Assembly: GCA_029962745.1 (NCBI GenBank)
Contig: CM057154.1
Coordinates: 19,410,857-19,474,856 of the forward strand
Source: Echinometra lucunter
Taxonomy: Eukaryota > Echinodermata > Echinoidea > Camarodonta > Echinometridae
Direction: 5' to 3'
Length of the DNA: 64,000 nucleotides
Below, piece after piece: positions 39,660 through 51,800 of the stretch. Numbering within the stretch: position 1 is the first letter of the stretch; the number at the start of each line of letters is the position of its first letter. Below the pieces are notes generated by a model. That model made no database searches. It saw only the letters and a program-made list of their open reading frames with translations, and was not told where the DNA came from. Position numbers and translations under genes: made by a program.

Positions 39660-42600
39660 CAATTTTCACATCAAAACAAAGATGACAAACACAATAACTT
39701 AGCATGACATAAGGAGAACTTTTATTATCTGTCGATGAAATATGTTACAACAAATGTCTTATGTCCGTTAAAAAATCACATTTATGAAAATCAACTGATC
39801 ACTACCCAACACTAAAAAGAAAAAAAGTAGGCAAAAATAGTCACAATTTGATTTAATTACATTTTTTCATCCACACAAAATAAGCACATTATTTGGTTAG
39901 TCTCTAATCAAGTGTGCAGAATTATTTCTTTTCCTCTACACATCATCTGAATCAAGACTACTGGTACACAGTTCATAGAAACAAACGGCAGCACATTGTG
40001 TAATTGTGAACATTATGTTCAGTGGAAAGTTAGCCATTTCATTTAATCAGTTTCAACTAAACCAGACAATTTCAAGACCAAAACGTTTGAATTTGACCAC
40101 ATTTGCTCTCTCTAATGGTTAGAAAAAAAAAATCAATCAGTCACATAACCTATCATTTCAGCATGAAAATTTGGGAGCGGGTCGTGACTAACTTAACAAC
40201 AAATATTCTTCTCACAATTGCAAGTTTTAGTGCGCACGTGTGGTACTGAATGCATTTTAATGCCGAGTGTTACCGCAAATTGAATTCAACGTCCCGTTTT
40301 CCACAAAAATCTTCATCGTGAAATGGGAAATGAATTGCTGAACAGCAGTTATACTGATAACCACTGCAAGTTCGAGTGCATACATATGCTTGGTATTGTG
40401 TACAGTTTCATATTGCAAAGTCTCACAAACTGAATTTGATTTTGATCAGACTTCGCAATCAGAGATTCAGAGTACTGGTATGCTACTTTTATTTTCACCA
40501 TCATGGTTTTCTTTTCGTCATTTCATTACAACTTCAATTTTAAACTCAAATTACTAGATTTAAAACATGCAAGAAAATATTAATGCACACATATGCTTGT
40601 CAAGGTGATTTCACAAACTCAATAATCAGATTTTCAAAGCACACCTATGATTTGAGATTTCATTTCTCTGCTATTTCCACAAACATTTCTATCGTGTGAT
40701 GTACTGTTTGCTAATGAATACAAAAGTCTCACACAACTTTTCTATTCTACAGGAATCCGCTATTTAACATAGCCATCATTTACAAATTACAATTTAGGCA
40801 AACTTTGAAGAATAGTATCTGCAGCAAAGTGACATAAGCGGGATTGTTTAAATGAAATATAAAAAGTACCAGTAAAGGCTTGTTCGCAAATGCAGTACAA
40901 ACTGCTTCAAGTTTTTGTGTGTATGTGCGTGTCCAAAATGAATGCAAGAGATGCACAAAGGTGGTGTAAGTGTACTCACTTTTCTGTTGTAAGATGTGGA
41001 AATGTGGGCATTATAGAGAAATAGGAAACCACTATCATTCCCTTTTTACAGTAACACTTCATTATGTCACACACATTGGTTCCCTTATTCCTCCCTTCCA
41101 TTTATTTCGTACACAAGTACATGCGACTGCGTGCAAACAAACGATTTCCTAAAGCCACGATGCAGCCGAAATGTGACGCACAGTATGCTAAAAACAAACC
41201 CTGCGGTTGCTCTGGAATAGCTTGCCACTGTATTTCTGAACGAGCTTTAATGAAATTAGAGTGCTTTTCTTATGACTCAACTGTTGTACTGCTCACCTAT
41301 AATTCATTACTTTACCTTGTCTCTTTCCCTATAGATTCGGGTCAAAGGTTATAAATATAATACTCCCCAATTAGATTTTTTTCTCCCATATTTATGTTGT
41401 GATAGAAAAAAAAAAAACATATTACATATTTTTCCCAAATGATACAAATTTTGTCCCTATTCCCGAATGGAAAATAAAAAGACATCTAGAAAAAAAAAAA
41501 AAAAAATCAGGACGAACAATCACATAAAGCTTCTGGCTCAGGCACTTGACGTATCTCTTTTGATTTTTTGCCACTACATACGCAAATTACTCAAATAAAA
41601 GCAGCAGGTTTGTGAATAACATATATATACATATATATTGTCAGTTGTGTGCAAGAAGGACATGATTGCCACTGACTAATACACTGTACACGGCCGTAAC
41701 TGCCTTCCTGATGACAGCCTGGGCAAACAACACATGGTGCATATAGGATTGAAAACATATTGCGGTGCTAACACCAAATATACACCTTGCACATGTAATG
41801 AGCTTGATAATAACACTGAGGATGGCAGTGCTTAAGTTTGGTGCTACCAGTGGTATGGTGTTGGTGTTGAAGAGTCAGTAATGCCCTCACAATGCAGTAC
41901 CACAACAGTGTATAATATCCGACACCAAACCTAACACAAGCTATGGGATAAACACCACGAGCTACTTGAGGAGTCATCAACACAGTATATCTGCTGGGTG
42001 TAAGGATTGTGTTGGGATTAGGCTTATACCAACACCCATCCTTTTAATACACCAAATTTGAAACCACACATCAGTCAATGCACTGTATCAGAACAGCATA
42101 CCATATTGCTAAATCAATCACAAATTTGGCTAAAAGAGTCACTATGCTATTCAAAGCTTGCTTCAAGGGATAAAAAATGTGACAGAAAATGACACTACAT
42201 TTGAGGAAAATTTTTTTAAAAGATTTTTCCGAAGAGAATACATACAGAGTGATTGCGTAACATCCAGGAGAAGCCCATTCGTACCTGTCCACACAATTCA
42301 AGTTGCAAAATTTGTCACATGCATTTTCTCAAGATGAAGTTCTTAATTAAAGCAAAGAATCCTAAGACTTTTTCTGAGCATTGTATCTACAAAAAAATTA
42401 AAAGATCATTGGTTATAACATTTGCATTTCAGGGGGGGGGGGGGGGGTGTTTCACAAAGACTAAGATGAAGTTCTTTACTTAAGGAATCTTAACCATTTT
42501 TCTGAGAATTGCATCTACAAAAAGAGTAAATGATCACTGGTCGTAACGATTATTTTTTAGATGTTTTACATGGCTGCAAATCTTGCTTCCTGAATTGAAT

Positions 42601-43080
42601 GCCATTACTGACGAAAAACAACTATCTGCTTTGAAGGAAACCATACTCTCTGTCTTTAATGCAAATGTTTAATCTGGACTTCTAAAAATATATATTTCTA
42701 ATACTCACAAGAATACATAGAAAGAATACAAAGGTCCTTAACTTCTGAAAATGGAATACATCTTTAAAATGAATCTAAACCTAAATCGAAATACACGTGA
42801 ATAGATTCTGTCAAGTGCTTTCAGAGAAGACAGTGAAATTGAGTCTTTCGATATTATGAAACAGGTTCTAGAATCTTAGCATTCTGATTGGTCAATTGTC
42901 GTCACCAAGTGGACATGCCCACTTCTCACTCTCAAGAATGTGCAAAAAATGTTCCCATGAGGAAGTGATAAAAGGTGATAACTCATGAGTAATAATTAAC
43001 GCCTACATCTCTGGCGCGTAGTTTTTACTGGGCAAAGACAGTGATGATCATACTAAGATGCATATTACAACGTGACTTAA
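39660..43080. other. Intergenic or UNC119 3' region, no gene seen
   Basis: AT-rich. It contains a GTGTTGG-rich patch at 41766-42065 related to the element at 9635, and a poly-G run at 42431-42446 followed by a lone TTTCACAAAGACTAAG end. No exon-like frame was found. It could hold a long UNC119 3' UTR. Confidence 0.5.
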
Positions 43081-43190
43081 GCCCTTTTCACAATTGGTCG
43101 TGCGACGGTTTTCGACCGTTTGCGATTGTGTGCAACATATCATGTAACCAAATGGACGCAAACAGTTGCACAACCAATTGTGAAAGCCCC
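43081..43190. mobile_element. Short inverted-repeat element
   Basis: GCCCTTTTCACAATTGGTCG and GCACAACCAATTGTGAAAGC are inverted ends of a 110-bp unit with an inner TGCGA/TTGCG pair. No target duplication was confirmed. Confidence 0.6.
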
Positions 43191-43846
43191 TTTAGTTGCG
43201 CTTATGTGTGATGTCATCAAAGAAAGCAAATGGCAGCCTCCAGGACTGTGCGATTCTTGACATTTCAATCAGGTTCGCAGCTTACATTTTGACTTTAAAT
43301 TCCTACTGCGGACCCATTTTATAAAACAAATAATGACAGCTTTGTGGTTCATGTATTAGGGATGTACATTGCTATCAGTTACATTGTAAGTCACAATGAG
43401 ATGGATAATGAATTTGAGAAGGTCTTGTTCATTGTCCCATTGTGACTTAACATTCCTGCAGTGCATACGCACTAATAAACACACAAACACGAATTATTTG
43501 TATACTGTCGCACAACCATCCAAGTCCAGAAATAATAAGTACTCCCAGTCCACAAATACCTTGTTGACCATAGTTTGGAACATATCTTGATAATCTGCAT
43601 TTGCATACTGTTGTTCATCAAACAATAAGCCCTGGTAGAGGGTTTTCTTTTCACATAGTTATTAGAACTTTTAAACACGATACACACCAAGGGTAAGTAC
43701 AAGGAGAGCATGAATACATAACATGAATACAATACATAAATACAATATAACAATAAATAGTGATAGAAACTACAGCAATGACCATGGACATAGTTAGTGT
43801 ACCAATCACCAAAATACATTTTGCTCTGTATGATGGAATTCTTTAA

Positions 43847-44257
43847 CCCATAGCAGTACAGAGCTTTCTGAGGTCCAAATTAATCATCTTCAATCCTCAA
43901 ATTGGCAATACAAATTATTTTTTTCCACGTTTACATAGCTTGAAATAAAAAAGAAATATGGATATAACATAAACCAAAATGAAATATAATTGTAAAATTG
44001 AATCAGAAATTGCCAATTTGAACACAGAAATAGTGATTATATATTATTCACTGTGTTGCCAATTTAAAGAGTTTAATGATTAGTTACACTTAAACTGCTC
44101 TAATTCGAGAACGCCACACCATACAGCGATGGAAATGGGCTCAAATTTGTCAGTGCATTTTTCTTTTTCTGCTCATGTATGATATGCACTGCCCAACATT
44201 CTGGACCAACAGATACTGCAAAAACGTCTCCTAAAGGTGACACTGTACCTCTATGGG
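43847..44257 (+). mobile_element. TTAA-flanked MITE, subfamily 2, copy 3
   Basis: A 411-bp element between TTAA tetramers (43843-43846, 44258-44261). The ends are CCCATAGCAGTACAG and CTGTACCTCTATGGG. Very close to the copy at 54975. Confidence 0.88.
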
Positions 44258-44261
44258 TTAA

Positions 44262-47200
44262 TATATTCAAACTATAAGTTTCAAATATTACTTCTACAAA
44301 AAGCTAATGCAGGCAAACAATGGACACGAATGCGCACGCATGAATTTAGTTTGTTTACGGAATTGAATAGTCATTCGATTCCGCACATTGTTGTCTTATG
44401 TCATTTTTGAACTTTTTCAAACTCCATAACTTTTGACCAGTAAAATGTGGGGTAAAGTTGTTGGGTTTTGTTTTTTGTTGGTTTTGGTGGGGGTTTTTTT
44501 TTTGGGGGGGGGGGGGGATTTCACACATTTTTTTTTTTCAGGCGACTGGTACACTTCAATTAAGGAATAGCTCTTGACGAGAAGTATGGAGAGGATGCAA
44601 ATGCTGTTCCCTTAAAAGAAAACATTCATGGTACTTGTTGAAGTGTTGCAGAAGGGGTGGCCCAGGTAGCGTAGTGAATGCAATGGCACCTAAACATGTC
44701 TGGAATGAAAACGGCAAAATTGTTGGTTATCAACAACAAATTGAAGTTGTAATTACTGGTCAGCATATGCTATAACAGTCTTTGGTAATATTAAACCAGA
44801 ATCAAGATCAAGGTATTTTTAAATCCTCTACGCAAGAAAATAGTAAAGGTCAAAAACATAAATTTTGAATTCCGAACAGGCCTTTTCACTCGACTGCATT
44901 TTAAGCTATCTCAAACCAAACCTTAATTAAATCAGTTAAGAGCAAAAGGAACAGAAGTTGCATGGATTTTCTCTACCGTCAAGGTAACATAATTCACGGT
45001 AACTTGACCATGTCGTTTTTCATGTCCGTGGTCAATGCTATAGATTCTATATTACAATAACACAATGCACAGAATGACACAACAGTACTAGCTTTGATAA
45101 TAAACAAACAATAATAAACAAAAATTGAAATCTATGGTGAATAAATGTTTATAATAGTACATGAGATGACATCACAGTGGACGGTATAAAACACTTATTT
45201 TTTCACCTTCTCTTTCCTTCTCCATTTCTTTCGTACATTAATATGAAAGACAAGTTAGCAAAAAGCTTTAGACAAGACAAGACAGTACTTGATTCAAACT
45301 ATGATAAGCCATTACACAAATAGATTTGTTTTTAGTCTGTTTACACAAATAGATTTTTTTTTTTAGTCTGTGATTTAAATATAAATAATAAAACATACGC
45401 AGTACTACTAAACAACCTAAAGTACATCTTAAAACAAGAGAATTTTTTTGTGACGATGAATGGTGAATACAATTTTCTTTATTAATGCCTTTTTAGCAAA
45501 CTGTCTTCTCTCTATACAGGGGCACAAATAATTCATGTCTCCAGAATAATTCCTACATTCACAATACTTTTAGATGAGAGAAGGCAATTAAAATTTTCGC
45601 ACAGAATACATTTCTAGGATTTGAAAAATTTTGGCAAACAGTCAACTAGTAGTCTGCCTGCCAGTTTATATAGCCTGAATGGGCCAGTCACACTAAACTT
45701 CCAAAGCCAAATAAGTCTGATCTTGCATATATCTATGGAATTCTGTTTGTTTGTGGTTGTTGTTGTTTTTAAACACAATGGCAGTACTGAAAGGGTTAAT
45801 TAATCAGAATTCAACCACTAAGGCAAAGCTAAAACAAGAAAAAAAAAACCAACTGACAGTTAGTACAAATCTATAAAGATGAATCATGGCAGTTTGAAGA
45901 TGCACCATACACACAACATAACTAAATTCTACATCATACCTACACCCTACACATGTTGCAATCATCTTCGCACACAAGATTACACTGTACACGTCAAATG
46001 AAACATGTAATGGTGTCTTTAAATATGTGATAAAAAAGGAATCATTTGTATAATTCTTCTATGTACACGTCTCAATCAAAAAGATCAAATAGTCTTTCCT
46101 TTCAAATTTTGAAATGATTTTTTTTTTAAAGGTATTATCCTTTTTTTCTGCCATGCTTTATTTGGCAGAAAAGGATGGCCTTAACAATGAACAAGAGTTT
46201 AAATTAATGTGAAATTTGAATCATTGCAGAGTATCTACAAGGATGATAAATAATATTCATTTTCCTAATGCCCAGACAACAGAGCTGGTTCATATGCTTC
46301 TATTTCTGTCTAAGGATAATACTTTAACAGATGGAATTACACAAATCAAACAATTGGTCCAGCTCAAAATATACCCCTTTCACATGCAGGAATGATAATG
46401 ATAAAATTATGTCGCAATGAAAATTTCTAAATAGATCAATCTACCGAACCAACCAAACAAATCACGATTCTCAAATCTCCCCCGAGATAATATCTATATG
46501 TACAAAATAATAATCAGTAAACTTCTAAGGAGAAAAAATTATTCACCATCATATGTCCATTATGTCCATCATGTTCCAAAAATAAAATGTACAAGAATCC
46601 ATGAAAATAATGAATGAAAATGGGAGAAAATTGTGAAAAATTCATCTTTTCAGAAGTACTGTCAAACTAACCATCCCACAATACTTCATTCTATCTACTA
46701 TACTTATTGTTAGTAAATTATGATCATGTAAAATATTCCATACTGTCATTTCCATGATAAACTCTTGAGCCATGACGGAAAAAAAAAAGGGGCAGGCACA
46801 CTTTTCTTGTTTACCTCAGTCTATAAGAATATAGTATATATTCTTACTTTCTGCCTGCAAGGTTTTGTGGGGGTTTTTTATTTGCTTGATTTGCTTTTTT
46901 TCTGCTTGCAAACCAGAAGTGAAAAAAAAAAGAGCACAGCAACAAATTCCTGATAGAAACAAATGAGGTAACATATATAAAAACCCTCTTTTTTCCTAAT
47001 TCTGCAATTAGAGACTGATAACGACTAAAACGTCATGGAGTTCCATTTAGTGTAGAATGTTTGACTTTCCTTATCTTGTTCATACTCTGCAAATGCATGA
47101 ATAGCTGCAAGCCCCATCTTAAAAAGAAATAAACGCCTGTACGAACTAACAGGATCTGAAATCAGTAAACTGATAATAAGCAGTCATAGCAATTTGTTTA

Positions 47201-48040
47201 TACTAAGCAGTGAAATATGATATACACCATTCTTCAGACTGGTCGACAATGCCTTCTCAGAAGCTTTCCGGCATGAATTGATGGTAATAAACACATGAGA
47301 AATGATCAATCACGCTTGGGGAGACAGGTCTCTTCAATTAATCCATCCCATCATTAAGCCCAAACTCAACAAAACACAAGGTCAGTTGAAAAACAATTAC
47401 TGGACATTTGCAAAATGCTCCTCACAAAAAAGGCAAAAATAAAACTTGTTTTTGGAATGTAATTAGGTGAAAAGGGAATAACATAGAGGTCATAATTTTT
47501 TTAAAATACAGGAAACCTAAATATTACAGCTGGAATTTTGGTCACTGAAAATTCAGCTGAAACAAAAGAATATATTTACCACGATTAAATAGAGCAATAT
47601 TATTACACATATCTCAGTGAAAAGCCTTGGATCTTATATCACAAATGGGCATAAAGTGTTCTTAAATGTACAGTGTATTGAGTAGATTTTTTTAAAGAAA
47701 GGATAGAAATCTCTTTTCCTAGATGAGGTAATCAAGCTTTCTCTTGGTGGGAATCACTGAGATATATAATAAAAAGAATTGTAAGATGAGATATAATTTC
47801 ATGATAAAAAAGTTCATTTCACAAAGGTGTATTCTCCAATTATCCTATATACAAAGAGTATGTCAGAAAAATGTGATACATAATTTAAGAAATTTCATTT
47901 TAACTGGAAAGTGACTGGTGGTGACAAATTTAAAACCTATTTTATACAAGGGTACTATGCCTCTGCATACCTGTGCACAAATGAAAAGAATAAACACTTG
48001 TTAAGAAAAGTGGTATAAAGTGATGGTTGGTGCTTAACAG
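44262..48040. other. Downstream region of UNC119, no gene seen
   Basis: AT-rich DNA with a T/G-rich run at 44463-44518 including a poly-G tract, and several A or T runs. Frames are short and not exon-like. It may be partly UNC119 3' UTR. Confidence 0.5.
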
Positions 48041-48695
48041 ACTGGTGAACCTATTTTTGATGGCTCCCATGATCTTCTGCATAGTGTCTAACACATGAAA
48101 AGTGGTAGACTGGTAAAAGTCAGCTGTGAGAACTTGGTGGCGATATATCTAGATTGGTGACCAAATTTTCACATGGCTCCTATGTCATCTTCACAGCTTT
48201 TTATGCATAAAAACAGGTAGACTGGAAAGTATTCAAATGTGAAGAGTTTAGTGTTGATATATGGAGACTGGTGACCATGTTTTCACATGGCTTCTGTGAT
48301 TCTATATACAGCCTTTCACACTTTGAGAAGGGTGAGAATTAGCCATGAGAAACTGGTAGATTGGAAAGTATTCTAACTGTGAAGATAGCAGTTAGTAATA
48401 TGAGGTGAGAATGGTGACCCCGTTTTCACATGGCTTCTATGATCGTCTGTGCAGCTATTCATACATGAAAACTGGTAGACTGGTAGGTAATTGACTGTGA
48501 AGAATCAGTATATAGATCGGTGACCAAATTTTCACATGGTTCTTATGCCCATCTTTGCAGCTATTATTCGTGCATGAAAACTGGGAGACCGGTAACTATT
48601 TCAAGTGTGTAGTGATGAGTGGTGAGACTGGTGACCCCATTTTCACATGGCTTCTATGATCCTCTGTACAGCTATTCACACATGAGAAGGGATGA
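48041..48695 (-). repeat. Degenerate ~117-bp tandem array just behind the UNC119 stop
   Basis: On the plus strand the word TTTTCACATGGCTTCTATGA or a variant occurs at about 48054 (weak), 48166, 48280, 48423, 48529 and 48640. In each unit it is followed by a CAGCTATTCA.ACATGA word, GTAGACTGGTA, and then TGGTGACC before the next unit. Six units of about 106-143 bases. The array begins about 30 bases beyond the UNC119 stop codon, so it should be transcribed in the 3' UTR. Confidence 0.82.
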
Positions 48696-48724
48696 ACACA
48701 CAGGGGTAAAAGACTGGAGTAAGA

Positions 48725-48846
48725 TCACATTGCCCCGATGCCACCGTTGTAGGCATAGTCGGCCTTGTTGTGCATGATCAGCCTGTTGTCAACGAAGTAG
48801 AAGCTGTCGGACTTGGTTTCGAATGGATTCTCCACCATTTCATGGA
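48725..48846 (-). CDS. UNC119: UNC119 exon 5 with stop
   Basis: Acceptor ACATCATCCAG lies above 48846, after a pyrimidine-rich (plus-strand GA-rich) tract. It encodes [20 protein letters not shown] and [20 protein letters not shown], with stop TGA at 48727-48725. Confidence 0.95.
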
Positions 48847-51800
48847 CTGGATGATGTAAAAAAAATAAGATAGAGAAGAGATCAAAGAAGGATAGAAGGT
48901 GAGATAGAGAAGAGAAAAGAAAGAGGCATTGAATGAAAAGGTGTTGAACGAAGGAAGAGTAGTGAAGTTGAAGAGGAGGGATTGACACATGAGTGATGCA
49001 GGGAGACAAGGAAATAGGTGAGAGAGAAGAAGAGAGAAGAAGAGATATAGTTTAAGATGCAGAGAGAGGGATAGAATGAAATATGAGAGGAAAGTGATGA
49101 TAAACAAAAGGGAACACAAAAAAATAGAAATAGAAAGAGAGAGAGGGGAAGAATAAAGGAAGGGTACATGAAAAATGAAGACAGTTCAAATGAAACAAAA
49201 GAATGACAGATAAAAGGGGGGAAGAAAGAAAACGAAGTTAAAAATCAATAATATCCAGAATTAAAAATTGATAGGCTTTTGATGCATGTATCATTTCACT
49301 TTGATTAAAAAATATACATGTACGCCTAGAGTATATCAAAAGTTCAGAACACGAATATAATAACTAAGTATATCACTGGTATATCAATTTGAGAATGAAG
49401 CATACTTTTTATCACTCAGCTAACAGCCAGGAAATATATTTCATCTGGCAGTTATGCTATGTCGTATGCTAAATATATCCTGTATCTCCCATCCCAGACA
49501 ATATGAGAAAAAGACAAATATAACAAGCGTTCAGACACAACAAACCCCAACATCCATCAAACGGATGTACATCTATTTTTCAATTTCAAGGTTAACAATA
49601 ATGGGCAAGGCCAAATCATGCTGCCCAACCTCACAATATTCCAAATTTCCAATAATGATACCCACGACAGATGAGCCCTGAAGCATCTGAGTCATGTTAT
49701 TCATGAGTCATGGCTAACATTTTTTTGGAAAAAATGATGAGATATTCTTGCAAATGCAGCATGTCTTGCAAATTACAGAGGCAATGTCAGGATATATTTT
49801 GCAAAGAGTACATAAGGCAGGTTTAGAATTGATGACACCACAACATGATGGTTGCTGCACAAGTAGAGGGTCTTTGGGGAAAAGGCTTAGGCACCAAGGT
49901 TTATAATAAAATTCTTTAAAAATGCCTTGCATGCAAATGGCTCTCTGAAGCTGATTTTGAGTCACGAAATAGTGTTTCAAAGGAAACTATCCTACAGAAA
50001 CGCTTGTGACATTACATGATAAGCAAAACATTCTCAGACTACTAGGTCAATACCTTTCCATAATTCTGAGTTTATTTCTGAGCTATTAATATACTTACCT
50101 TCAATATCATTAGATAAATAGTTTTCAAGGATTTTTCCTCTGGTCATGACCAGAAACAAATTACCTGGAAGTCTGTTTAGAAGGCACTATTTCTTTAATT
50201 CCTTACATTCACAGTATCATGGTCACAGGATATCAACCCAATTAGCATTTGTATGTAGATTGGACATGCCTGCAACAAGCTTCTGAATTCGAATAGGTAA
50301 TTAACCAGCTGAGTACTGTTTGATTTCAGTATTAGGGCTGTTTTGAAAGCCCATTTTTGGTATTCGTTTAAACGGACATTTTTTTGGACAATTAATCGAC
50401 TACTCGGTACTTTCATTTCGCCATCAGCTGACCACTCCAGCCTTTCGTAGCCTGCCACCGTTCAGCGCCAATGATTTCAATCCCCATCACAAATCGCCAG
50501 CAAGGGCATATTACTAACGAACAAGCGCTTACTTACAAGTATGAATGTTTCTTTCTTGGTAATGTCCTTTTGTCTTCGTTCATTGCTATGTTCCAAAAAT
50601 ATTTTGTCACTCTGTTGCGATAGCGTATCTTTGATTACGTTAGTGAACTCACTTGCTTACGGTGCATATCGCTTGTGTGTGGTGAATGATGGTGCAATGC
50701 GCGATTAAATGGCTCTCTCTCTCTCACGCAAACACTAGGGCTTACGGCTTCCGAATATTATTGAAACACTTGTTTTCGCTGCGTGAGCCATAATAGTTTG
50801 GTGATCAAAAACGATATTCTCATGTGAATTTAAGGCGTCTAAATGACATCAACACACCTTAAAACTTTGAAATGGAGTAAAACATTCTTGATTACTTTAA
50901 TTATTACACATTTTGGGGGACCTTCTGAAGTTCAAGCTACGTTTCCAAGTAGTCGATGAAAATTTTATTACTGTGTAGTGACATTTTCGGACGTTTAAAT
51001 GGTTAATCGTGTACTCGAAACAGGCCTATTCAGTATAACATGCCATTTCCACGGATCCTAGCTTAACCCATTCATGACAGAGGTCCACATTTTGTGGTTT
51101 GGCCTAATATCTTTTGATGCAAAGCCCTAAAAATCATACCAAATACATGAGCAGAAAGAGCAAAACATTCTACACTTACTGTGCCCATTTTGGTTGCGTC
51201 AATATTCGTTGTTTGATGCTGAAAATTTTTTAAAGGAAAATAAGCATTAAAATCCTTAAATTGGCAATGTGATAGAAAGTTTAAAATCACTGTTTTTCCC
51301 TGCAAATTGGCAACTTTTTGACTTCTCATCATAATTTCTGTCAATTTATATTCATTTCAGATACATGACGTTTTATAAGAAAAATGTAGCAATAAAATAA
51401 AAATGTTGGTGTTGCCAATTTGAAGAATAAAAGCTGATCAAATAAGGCTTTAAATAATTCCTGTCACGAATGGGTTAAGATATATCAGGCTAAGTGTTCA
51501 ATGGCTTAATGTAGTCTTTTGGAATAGAATATGGAATGGAATATCAAATGACTACTTGGTTATCATACAGTTGCAGTCACTGTTCAAACACACGGGAGAA
51601 AATAACCTTATCTGTACATTCCTATTTCAAATTATGATATAATCCTACTATGACCAGGGGCCCCATTTTATAAAACTTTTTATCAGTAACTGTCACATTT
51701 CTATGACAAATCTGCTCTCAGCCAATCATATGCAAGGATTTGAGTAGCTTACAACTGTTATTGCAACTTGTTAATGATAAGAAGTTTTATGCAACGAGGC

